From Oenanthe sinensis (Eukaryota; Streptophyta; Magnoliopsida; Apiales; Apiaceae), in contig CM053802.1 of NCBI GenBank assembly GCA_028671895.1, forward strand, positions 15,693,631-15,757,630: a stretch of 64,000 bases of DNA. The letters run 5' to 3'. The first letter of the stretch is position 1; each line of letters opens with the position of its first letter. The notes beneath the pieces are model-generated. The model was given only the letters and a program-made list of their open reading frames with translations. It did no database searches and was not told where the DNA came from. Shown piece after piece: positions 1 through 9,900 of this stretch. The position numbers and the translations under genes are program-made.

Positions 1-96
1 CCAATCATTTCGACATTGACCACAAAATCATTACTAAATTCATAGTACAATAATAAACTAGCACATAAGAAAAAAAATAAGAAGCAAGGGACTCAC

Positions 97-220
97 TAGA
101 AGACATTGAAGATCCAACAGCAGCGAAAACAAAGAAGAAAGTCGACAAGAACTCTGCAAGATATGATCTAAGAGCATTGCGAGTAACAGAATGCTCCAAA
201 CGGGTTCTTAGAGATGCCAT
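97..220 (-). CDS. TIP5;1: TIP5-like tonoplast aquaporin, first exon only (partial)
   Basis: This is the first coding exon of a major intrinsic protein, which forms a water or small-solute channel, probably in the vacuolar or another internal membrane. It starts at ATG 220-218 and encodes about 41 residues. The N-terminal stretch NALRSYLAEFLSTFFFVFAAVGS is the first membrane helix of TIP proteins, and the F-F-F-V-x-A-A-V-G-S-x-M-S-S pattern fits subgroup TIP5 better than TIP1-TIP4. A GTGAGT donor occupies 96-91, directly after the codons for MSS, which is where plant TIP genes carry an intron. The open frame beyond 97 is therefore intron and not protein. The NPA boxes and remaining helices lie left of the window. 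Family assignment is firm; the subgroup is an inference from a short segment. Confidence 0.8.
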
Positions 221-368
221 TATATAAAAAAATCAAGAATGTTTAAGTTCGAAATTGTCAGGAAAAGTTAATAAAACTATTTACTTGCAGAAAGAACCAA
301 GTAGAAGTTGATAACACAAACTTGCAAAGAGTGGAAGTTACTTGTGTAGTTTTAGGTGTATGTTTACA

Positions 369-377
369 GATATATAG
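369..377 (-). promoter_or_regulatory. TATA-like box of the TIP gene
   Basis: Read on the minus strand this is CTATATATC, about 150 bases upstream of the aquaporin ATG. The position fits a plant TATA box with a 5' UTR of roughly 100 bases. It is a sequence match only. Confidence 0.45.
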
Positions 378-380
378 AGG

Positions 381-2023
381 AAGTTGTGATGATTCAGCAT
401 TTGATAAATTGGTTTGATTTTCAAAAGATAACTGCTTTGTTTAAGGCTCCATTCTCCTGACAGTTTTTCCTTAGAGATGTTAGTCATTGTAGTATGACAG
501 GCTCAGTTTGTCAAGTGTGTAAATTTCCAATTACGTGAATCATTGTATGTTCATCGCTTTAGTTTCTTAATTTTATTTATTTATATTTATGCTTGTTTCT
601 ATGTTGTTTTTATAATTTATACTCAACATAAAAAAAATAATTAATGATTACGATTTACGACATGTTATGACAATTTTGGCATTCTATGATTACTTTTGTT
701 GGGATCATGAAATTTCAATTTGATTAACAGACATAGGAATATGATTATATTGAAATCTTATTTCTATTTTAACCGGATAGAAACTTAGAATTTTAATCTA
801 AACGACTCTACTTTCTTCATTCGAAACTCTTTCCAAGATAAAAACAAAATTAATTTGGATATTTATCAAAAATATTTTTTTTTCTAAATGCAACTTTTTA
901 ATATATTATTTGTATCAAATGCAATCTTTTTTTAAAAAAAATGAAGTTGCTTGTTGTTGAATTTGAGTTTGATTTCAAGTGTATTGGTTACAAAATTGTT
1001 TTTTTGCAAAAAAAAATTTTTAAGACCATATTTTTGCAAAATATAAAATAAAAAACGTATTTTTATAAAAAATAAAAAAATTAATATTTTTCAAAAAAGC
1101 CCAATTAATTTTATGTGGTGTAATGTGCGATTAGATCTTTAAAAAAAATTCAAAAATTGATGCATACAATACAACATCAATACTTGCGTGTCACGATGAA
1201 AAACCTACTAAAAGGCTAACATTAATATCATTAGATTTTTTAAGATAACTTTTTGTCTTAATTTATACTAGACCCAATAATTAATCAATTATCCGGCCCA
1301 AATATCGACCGACTACCAAACTTTCAATGTTATCATAAATTTTAATGATATATTAAATTAAAATTGTAGGATAGACTTTAATAATATATTAAATAAAAAT
1401 TATTGGATAAGTGGAATTCGTAAAATAAAAAATAAAAAATATAATTTAAATATAATATAATATTATCATATCAACGGAATTATATTCTTATATAAAAATA
1501 ATGTTTATATTCTTTAGAATTATAATATTTATGAATTGTTTGCATAAAAGAAGGATTACTGGTGTTAGAATTGTATGTATGACTATACTTTTTTAAAATT
1601 ATATTTTATTAAAATTGGACGGTCAAGATTGTTTATATGGTTTAATAAAATTGGACGGTCAAGATCTTTTCTATGGTTCACCCAGTACCAAACCAACCGA
1701 CGACCAAAACTTTTAATCTTTCGGCTTTAATAATATAGTATAGATATGATAAACATTGATTTTTATCCATCTACTTTATCTCCTTTTTATTTCAAGAGTT
1801 GGTGAGATATTTTCAAAAAAAAAAAAGAGTTGGTGATATCAAATTAACTTTTCAATAAAATAATAATAATAATAATAATATTTATTTTTGTGATTATTTA
1901 TTTGTGAACCTGTAGGTGGAGTTGGTTTGTATTTTGGTCGGGTCCCTTTGGCTTATGTTATAAATTATTTATAAATTAAAAAATATATGTATTATTGGAC
2001 TTATAAACAGCTTAAAAGCTTAA
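381..2023. other. AT-rich intergenic spacer
   Basis: No gene is supported here. The stretch is rich in A/T homopolymers. It holds two copies of a roughly 20-base motif containing ATTGGACGGTCAAGAT near 1612 and 1648, and a TAA trinucleotide run near 1858-1880. The first few hundred bases probably serve as the aquaporin promoter. Confidence 0.6.
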
Positions 2024-3358
2024 ACAATGATGCGGATTTCTCAAAATAATTGTTTTGACCCATTATCCACCTGAACAAATGTAGGGTACTGCCTCATTTT
2101 CCTTTAGGAAGTGCTTACCTTCAGGTTGGATAATTTTTCCTGTATTTTGTTTAGCAACTCTGATTTCTGAGCGAATTGTCCTGGACCGTGTGATAAATTT
2201 TGGCCTACATTTTCAATTCACTTCACTGTTGGGGTTACATGCTTCTCCATCGCAGCCTCTGTCATGTAAGTCCTATGCTGTGTGGTCTGTTCATCTTTTG
2301 TTTAGTAGTTTTATTGTAATGTAAGGAAAGTTGACTAAAGATTTCAATTCTCATGTTCATCATTAGCTATCGTGGTGAGAGGCGTTTCATCAACAATGTT
2401 GTACGCTTCCGTAAACACACTGATTAGAAGAGGAAGTGATGAACATTTCCCAGGTACTGCTTCAAATGTTTTTGAAGGTGGGGAAATTTGATATACTATA
2501 AACATTTCTTAACTACAGAGAACCTGAATACTTGTTGAAGAATGATGATTGGTGCAAAGCTAGGAGTGTCTGGCCTATTGAGCAAACCAAACTCTGTTCT
2601 TATGCTGATTATGGCAATTAAGATTATGCTGATGATGGTTCTGCTTCAAATTTATTTTCAGTTTGGTCTGTGGATGGAAGAAATTAAATATTTGCAATTT
2701 TCCGTTCCATTCAAACAAAATTTAAACTCCTGTTATCGTTTTTTTCCACTTAATTGTAAAAATTTCAGATTCCGATGTTCATTCATAATAATTTTATTCA
2801 CAATTCTAGATTATATCTTTTATTCATTTCTTCCCAACCAAAAATTGAATCGATTCACCTGTTATGTTACCGTGACAAAGAATAAATGGTTTGTAATGTA
2901 TTTGGAGTGTAACATATTTTTCGGTATGTATGCACCAAGTCTTTAGAAAGAAGAAAAGACAATAGCTAGTGTACTCCTGTGCAAAAGAAAACCTAGAATA
3001 CGAACATTACAGAGTTTAGAGTGGCACAAAATTGCATACACATAAGAAAAACAGAGAAAACTACAGAGGTGATATATAGGTAAGCAACCACAGCAGGTCA
3101 TCAGCAGAACAAATCTTTCAAAAACCAAACTAAAGATAATGCACACGTACACTACTCACTTGAGGACTCATTAAAGAAATCCTTTTAATTTACTGCTACT
3201 CCAAAACAACAAATCTTTCAACATCATACATCTCAATTCTTTTTGACAAACAGATACAAATACTATATTAACTACAAAGAATTAGGGCCGGGCATCAGAC
3301 AAATATATAAAGAAGCTTGTACGTACGTTCTCGAGTCTTAACTATTAATTACAGAGCA
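2024..3358 (+). repeat. Left arm of inverted duplication of the RFT1 3' region
   Basis: This stretch is an inverted copy of 5973-6999. The two arms match at the last two RFT1 exons, at the block with CTGTGGATGGAAGAAATTAA near 2670, at AGAAGAAAAGACAATAGC near 2950, and at the innermost 110 bases (CTCAATTCTTTTTGAC to TTACAGAGCAC near 3232-3358). Left-arm insertions at about 2690-2940 and 2975-3225 make it longer than the right arm. The arms face each other across a spacer of roughly 2.6 kb. Small indels and substitutions show the duplication is not recent. Confidence 0.85.
2085..2427 (+). pseudogene. RFT1: RFT1 C-terminal fragment (duplicated exons 13 and 14)
   Basis: These bases copy the final two exons of the RFT1 gene found at 6597-6938, in the opposite orientation. 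Exon 13 matches 2085-2265, ending before a GTAAGT donor, and exon 14 matches 2366-2427, ending with the same RFRxHTD-stop. A two-base insertion (GACCGTGTGATAAA against GACCGTGATAAA) shifts the frame in exon 13. The acceptor TGCAG has become TGTAG, and one residue near the C terminus differs. No upstream exons are present on this side, so it cannot encode a flippase. It is a pseudogene fragment created by the inverted duplication. Confidence 0.88.
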
Positions 3359-4178
3359 CCCTATCCATTTCTCCGCTTTCTATATTCTACCATTCTCGCT
3401 TTATTTAATCACCCTATTTCAGATCTTATGCATTGTATTTATGTAATTAATCAAACTAATTTGTCCAGAAATTTATATCTGTTACTGACTCGTAATTTTG
3501 ATTGTCTTCATTTCAATTTTATGCTTTTTCCAGTGCCTTAATTGTTACCTAATTATTAAATTGGATTGGATAGGATTTAAGTGAAGTTGCTTGCCGTGAT
3601 AAAAATGTGTAGTGCTGATGAAGGAGGATTTATAAAAGGAATTGAGAGAAATTAGAGTGGTTTGTTACGGATGGAACTAGAAACTGTTTTACCTAAGGAT
3701 TAATACCATATGTTTATGTTTTAGCCTTTTAGGTTTGGTTTCTATGGTAGGGGATAGGGGTTCGCGATCGATGGAGCTGCCTTGTTTACACACAGCATAA
3801 ATGATCTTCTATAGAAATACTATAGGAAAACTTACACGAGGTTAGATTAGCATAACCTTTTGTGAAGTGACCTTCGATTGATAAACCTTAAATAAATCTC
3901 AAGTTTTTTGTTACGAGAACACTTTGACCATTATTTCGCATCCCAGGATACAATCTTTAGTTCTCTTGTTTGAGTAGGTTAATTCGTCAAGTTGTAGTTT
4001 CCTTGTTTATGGCTTTTATATTGCAATCAATTTATACTTTTGCTACGAAAGCGTTTAGCTCAATCACTTGTGGCTTCTGATTTCTGATGCAGAGGAACAC
4101 TCTTCCTTTCCTTTTTTGTGGTCAATGATAATTGTGCGATAATATATAGTTTATGTTTGAATTTTCATATGTTCGCAG
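3359..4178. other. Spacer between inverted arms, upstream of GONST3-like copy
   Basis: No coding gene is supported. It may contain the decayed 5' UTR or intron of the GONST3-like pseudogene, because a plausible acceptor (TTCGCAG) ends at 4178. Confidence 0.5.
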
Positions 4179-4874
4179 ATTTAGATCTCTGATGATGTGG
4201 AAAACCCCATTGGTGATGCACAAAAAGGTTCAGCTGCTACATCCCCTTCCCCTATCATTGAAATCCAAGCAACATGGTATAGCAGCTTTCTTCAACATGC
4301 ATCAGTTTATGGTATAGCTGCTGGATATTGTCTGTCAGCATCACTGCTCTCCATCATCAATAAATGGGCTGTTATGAAATTTCCTTACCCTGGAGCATTG
4401 ACTGCATTGCAGTACTTCACAAGTGCTGGTGGCGTCCTCATTTTAGGTTCACTCAAGATTTTAGAGCATGATAAACTTGATCTAATGACAATGTGGCGAT
4501 TCCTACCAGCAGCATTTATATTTTATCTGTCTCTCTTCACAAACAGTGAGCTTCTTCTTCATGCCAATGTCGATGCCTTTATTGTCTTCCATTCAGCGGT
4601 TCCAATCTTTGTTGCAATAGGAGAGTCCCTCTACTTGCACCAGCCATGGCCATCAATGAAGACATGGTTTTCACTGGCCACAATCTTTGATGGTAGTGTT
4701 CTATATGCCATGACAGATTACCAATTTACTGTCATGGCTTGTAGTTGGGCACTGGCTTACCTGATAAGCATGTCCATAGATTTTGTCTATATTAAGCATG
4801 TTGTTATGACCATCGTTTTGAACACATGGGGTCTTGTGCTGTACAACAACCTTGAAGCTTTTCTATATGAATAG
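4179..4874 (+). pseudogene. GONST3: GONST3-like nucleotide-sugar transporter, truncated copy
   Basis: The frame encodes the N-terminal two thirds of a Golgi nucleotide-sugar transporter of the GONST3 type (drug/metabolite transporter superfamily). Recognisable segments include SVYGIAAGYCLSASLLSIIN, FPYPGALTALQYFTSA, MWRFLPAA, HANVDAFIVF and NTWGLVLYNNLEA, in the order of the plant family. Several signs show decay. The start codon is lost: the position where ATG is expected reads ATT followed by TAG, and the frame then opens through GTG at 4197. The protein stops after about 230 residues where family members have roughly 370. A conserved FRS reads FHS and a conserved GG reads DG. It lies in the spacer of the RFT1 inverted duplication, so it probably moved with that rearrangement. 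An active full-length paralogue is expected elsewhere. Confidence 0.85.
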
Positions 4875-5216
4875 TAACTATATGAATAATCTTAGAAGGT
4901 TAGATTAAATTTGTATTAAAAGAAAAGATGGAGTAATATATTAAAAAAATCGATTTGTTTGGTGTGAGGTTTTCTCCTTTTATAAGAAAGATAGAGAAAA
5001 ATCGAATAGATTCTTTGACCGGCAGTAATTAATCTCTAGTACAAATATGTTTTTTAAAACTAATCTCCCTTTCAAATAAAATATATATAGTATTTAAGTT
5101 CTCACTGAAATCAAATTAAAAACATCTATAGGCCAGGGGGAATAATTATATTCCTATTCGAAATAGTACAAAGTATCCTAATCCTAATATGAATAGGACA
5201 TCACCGCCCTGTAAAA
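4875..5216. other. Spacer, no gene seen
   Basis: AT-rich sequence between the GONST3-like pseudogene and the unknown ORF. Nothing coding is recognised; its right end acts as the promoter flank of the next ORF. Confidence 0.5.
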
Positions 5217-5218
5217 GC

Positions 5219-5227
5219 TATATATAC
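5219..5227 (+). promoter_or_regulatory. TATA box of the unknown ORF
   Basis: CTATATATA lies about 120 bases before the ATG at 5344. It is followed by a CT-rich leader (TCTCTCTCTCTCC near 5290), typical of plant 5' UTRs. This supports real transcription of the ORF. Confidence 0.55.
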
Positions 5228-5343
5228 CCCCAACATATTAATTCTACCATAATACATATCATAAGATCACTTCTTGATCTTACGTTACTATCTCTCTCTC
5301 TCCCTACTTTCTTAAGCCTTCTGTAATTTTTGTTTGATCAAAC

Positions 5344-5964
5344 ATGACACGTTTTTCACATCCCAACATTCTAAAACTGGGAAAATCACAATTAGTTGTT
5401 AAGATAAGAAGGACTTTTGATTTTGATTATCACCCTCCTTGCCCTTCAAATTGTTATTCTTCTCCTCTCCACATTACCTTCTGCACTCACTCCGAACACC
5501 GGTTCTTGGACCCTAGTCGCGTTTCGTTATCATCATCATCATCATCCGATTCGTATGCGATTCTCGCAGACCATCAAGAATTTGTTGACGAAAAGACTAT
5601 TTGTCAAGATAGAAGCCTCTTCTTTAAATATCAAGAAGAGGCAAACTCTAGGGCTGCTGTTAAGAAAGCTCTTCGTTCCTTGAAGGTCAAGAAATCTCTA
5701 TATGGCAGAATTTTCAAGAAAGTAATGGCGTATTGGCGACGATACAACAAAGTTAGCATGAAAGCAATGACGTTTGGTCGACGATACAACAAAGTTAGCA
5801 ATGAGAAGAAGGTGTTGAAGGGTATGGTTGTAAGCATAGTCATTGTGAAGAGTTATATTGGTGATAGAGATTCGGTTCATGAGGTGATGGACAAATCATG
5901 GGAGGAAGATAAATCTGAAGCTCGTGCTCGTGGAGATGGAGATATATTTCTTTCTTCTTGTTAA
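5344..5964 (+). CDS. Uncharacterised basic protein, single exon, 206 residues
   Basis: I do not recognise this protein. It begins with MTRFSHPNIL, has a low-complexity serine run near residues 61-69, and then a basic half. That half holds an imperfect internal duplication: residues near 128-136 and near 145-152 both read R-R-Y-N-K-V-S, preceded by KVMAYW or KAMTFG. The segment GMVVSIVIVKSYIGDRDS near residue 160 loosely recalls the start of an OVATE domain (VVK..DP..DF), but the rest of that domain is absent, so I do not assign it. A TATA box and CT-rich leader sit upstream, and the stop is followed within 10 bases by the right arm of the inverted repeat. It may be a small lineage-specific gene or a damaged copy of a larger one. 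Confidence 0.5.
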   Translation: MTRFSHPNILKLGKSQLVVKIRRTFDFDYHPPCPSNCYSSPLHITFCTHSEHRFLDPSRVSLSSSSSSDSYAILADHQEFVDEKTICQDRSLFFKYQEEANSRAAVKKALRSLKVKKSLYGRIFKKVMAYWRRYNKVSMKAMTFGRRYNKVSNEKKVLKGMVVSIVIVKSYIGDRDSVHEVMDKSWEEDKSEARARGDGDIFLSSC

Positions 5965-5972
5965 TTGAAATC

Positions 5973-6999
5973 TTGATGTGCTCTGTAATTAATAGTTAAG
6001 ACTCGAGAACGTACGCACAGCTTCTTTATATATTTGTCTGATGCCCTAATTCTTTGTAGTTATTATAATACTAAAAGAATTGAGATGTAAGTTGCTAATT
6101 TGCTATTGTCTTCTCTTCTTTCTTCTTTAATTTGTATAACAACTAACACACTTCAAATTAATTTCTTCCATCCACAGAAACTGGAAGTAAATTTTTATTT
6201 TCCTTTTTGTGGACACATTTCAATTCAAAATTCAAATATTCATATCAATTCGCGAGTTCCATTCCCTAACCTAAAATATCTTCACTGCATCCATTTCCAG
6301 TCCGGCACTCCAGCCAATATTTTTAGTCTTTAGATATGGCACAGTTTGCTACTAGTATAAAATTAGTAAAATACACTAGCATCTAAAAAGGTAACACAAC
6401 TAGTAGTGCATAAAATACACTAGTATCCAGAAATTAGACTGAAGCAGAACCATCATCAGCATAATCATAATCCTAGCTTTTTACCAATCATCATTCTATA
6501 TTAGTTGAGAAATGTTTATACATTATAGTATATCAAATTTCCCCACCTTCAAAAACATTTGAAGCAGTACTTGGGAAATGTTCATCACTTCCACTTCTAA
6601 TCAGTGTGTGTACGGAAGCGTACAACATTGTTGATGAAACGCCTCTCACCACGATAGCTAATGATTAACACGAAAATTGCAATCTTTAGTCAACTTTACC
6701 CTACATTACAATAAAACTACTAAACAAAAGATGAACAGACCACGCAGCATAGGACTTACATGACAGAGGCTGCGATAGAGAAGCATGTAACCCCAACAGT
6801 GAAGTGAATTGAAAATGTAGGCCAAAATTTATCACGGTCCAGGAAAATTCGCTCAGAAATCAGAGTTGCTAAACAAAATACCGGCAAAATTATCCAACCT
6901 GAAGGTAAGCACTTCCTAAAGGAAAATGAGGAAGTACCCTGCATTTGTTCAGGTCCATAATGGGTCAAAACAATTAATTTAAGAAACCAGCATCATTGC
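5973..6999 (-). repeat. Right arm of inverted duplication (overlaps RFT1 3' end)
   Basis: This arm contains RFT1 exons 13 and 14 plus about 620 bases downstream of the RFT1 stop. Its inverted partner is 2024-3358. The inner boundary is sharp at GTGCTCTGTAATTAATAG (5974 onward). The outer boundary fades near the CATCATTGCA at 6991-7000, inside intron 12 of RFT1. Because this arm carries the intact gene it is probably the original locus and the left arm the copy. Confidence 0.85.
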
Positions 7000-9900
7000 A
7001 GGGTATTTCATTCAAGATTAAGGCCTAACAATATCATTTAAAGAAAATAAACATAGTACATGAAAAAATAAATAAAATGCAGTAGCTGAAAGTTAACCTG
7101 AAAATACTTCCTGATAAACACGGCTGAATAGATGATCCTCAATAACATATCTTAATTATAGTCAAGAAATTCGAAATATCATATCCAAGCTCTTCTAAGA
7201 AATTAAAGTATTATTCAATATATAATAGGAAGATACATAAGACTTTCTCATGAGTTCACATTAATAAATGGAATGTTAGTGCATACTAATACAAGATTGT
7301 CGCAAGTTATTGCGGTAGATGAGCGAGTACACCAATAGTAGGCAAGTACGAAAGCTATTTAAAGATGCTACAGCCCTGGAATTTAGAAATAACTCTCCAA
7401 AATTATTGTTGTTTGCAATATATAATTATTATTCTAACAATCTTTCCACATACTGCGATACAAGGCATAAAAACTAGATCTTATTAAGGCTCTTTAGTTC
7501 TATGATGACATTAAAGTCAATACTCAGTAGTACTAATAAACTTGAAGATGTAGTACCCCTCCACTAAATTTTGAAATATGTATATATAGTCAGCATCAAT
7601 AGTAAGGCTCACCCCATGGTCATATTTTGGAGTTCAATGTAAAAGGTCTTCAGTTCAATTCTTTTAACTACTGCTACTTTTTGAGTATATTCTCTACGTA
7701 GATAAATATGTCCATGTAATAAACTATGTATGTTTCACCCATGAACATAACAGAATAGCCCATTCCCCAATGATTATAAGTGTTGAAGAGCTAATGAAAT
7801 AATCTTCCGACGAGTTTTTTGTTGTAGTGAATATTTTTGCCCCCACGCGTAATGATTGTTAAATCTGGTCCCTGGCGACCAAAAAAAGACTTGGTCGAAA
7901 GATCCTGAAGAAAATGGACGAACTACACACCTAGAGACAAAAATAAAATGGAGGATGATGATTAGATATAACCAACCTAAAGTGATATATACGAGGCTCT
8001 GTTGCTTCTGACGATTTCTTACAAAAACCTTATATCACATATCACATCCGATGAATTAATGTACATTCCTGATTCACAGAGAAGTAATTCACATAGAGTT
8101 TAAGACGAAGCTATGGTTACTCTTGGATATTTCATTGTAACCAAGTTAGTTCTGTCAAATTAATATCATGTATATTTGTTATTCTCACTAAAGATCTACC
8201 TAACATGAGCTATCAACGGACAGGAGAACAAACAAATACAGAATAGCAAACATAGTTATACTGTAGTTACGCAAAAAGGCAAAAGGATACTCAGGGAATT
8301 CGCAAGAATTAAGCCAATTGCCCCAGCTGATCGAATTAGTAATACATTTAGCACAATATAGACCAACGAGAATATTAGCAATGAATCATTCGAGCGTTTG
8401 AGTTGGTTCTCTGTTGCTACTGCATGCAAGAATGCTTCAGATGTTCCTGATGCAACATGACAGTGATAGATAAGATTTAAATAGAATATAAAAACATGAA
8501 TTGAGAAATGTAAATGGCATCCTACTATTATTGAAACTACATGTGTCCTAATTTTCCACCAGGACGTCAATTCACTTGCTTCTCTTTAGAAATGAACAAG
8601 TTTATACTGGATGAAATAAATGCAAAAGTAGGGAGGTAGGCATGTATAGACATAAAATGTGTAGAAGAAGAGGAAACGATAGAAAATCCAGAAACTGGGG
8701 TGCAATTTTCAGCTGCAGGAAACTTTTTGGAATTAAAAGTATTTTAAGTAAGCATGCCCCAATAGCTAAACATATAATCATTTTTAATATGGTACAGAGA
8801 GTAAATATATCTTTTTAAGTTTCAAACATAGTACAAATTATTTAAGAACTATAATTCCAACAAAATTATACTTTTATAAACATAAAAAAAACTCGCTGTA
8901 TTCTTATCTTGAACAAAAAGGCTGTATAGGCAGACATTATTTCACCTATTTTGCTTCTTCACTTGGCCAAATAAAAACATGGCACTACTCTTTTCAAAGT
9001 TTGCTAATCTATTTTGGGGCAAAAGTGAGAACTCATATGGTCAACTTGAACTTGAATCATACAGAACAGTAGAATTTTGAGTTAACTGAAAATCTATTTA
9101 TACTCTAAGAAGTTCTGATGCACGAATATAGAGAGTGTAATATGTATTCTCACCTTTAATCTAGATATTTATACAACCATACGATTATGGAGGCTTGAAG
9201 GGTCTAATGTACTGACATCCTACAGATAATTTAATACAACTGAAATGGATTACAAGTGAGAGCAGTAGGCAGAAAAGTTTATCAAATTAAGCGTGAATTA
9301 GCTGGGATGTACTTAGATGGATTACATTACATGCATACATCATGGAGAACAATAAAAATGTATCATAACATATGAGGCTTTAATAAAGTGGGCACTAATT
9401 CCAGGGAGAACATTACAAACATTAGGTTTCAGATTCCCCTTGTCGTCATTATTGATATTTATTGTTGTTCATGTTATTTTCCTAACCTCTTAAGTAATTT
9501 ATAATTTAAATTATATAGATGTCTGCCAGGGTAAAATGTAAATTATAAGTTACTTACAAATGACAGGTCAAGATCATTTTTGAAAACTGTGATGGCAATT
9601 GAAGAGGGGGATCGACCAACCATGGACAGAGGCAGAGGTCTCCAAAGGGTATAAGTTGAATTCTGAGAAGTAGAATATAGGTACTAATTTCAACCTTGTA
9701 ATTTGACTTGACAAAAATCAATTTACCCTTTTTAACAGAAATTCTGGTATAATCAATAAAATTATTATATTAACTTGCAAGGAAGAAAATTACTTTTACT
9801 TCAAAGATTTAAGATTTATTGTAGCAAGTAACTTTTTTTAAGATAAGCCAAACAGGTAAGTCGCCTATGAAGGTGTGCTACAACCATAACAACAATTGAA

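Noticed and set aside
2542..2946. 134-codon open frame on the plus strand
   Set aside because: It lies in the left inverted-repeat arm downstream of the RFT1 fragment, has no family similarity, and the right arm does not preserve the frame.
4197..4874. GONST3-like frame as a functional gene starting at GTG
   Set aside because: The expected ATG is replaced, a stop precedes the frame, and the C-terminal third is missing; a pseudogene is the better call.
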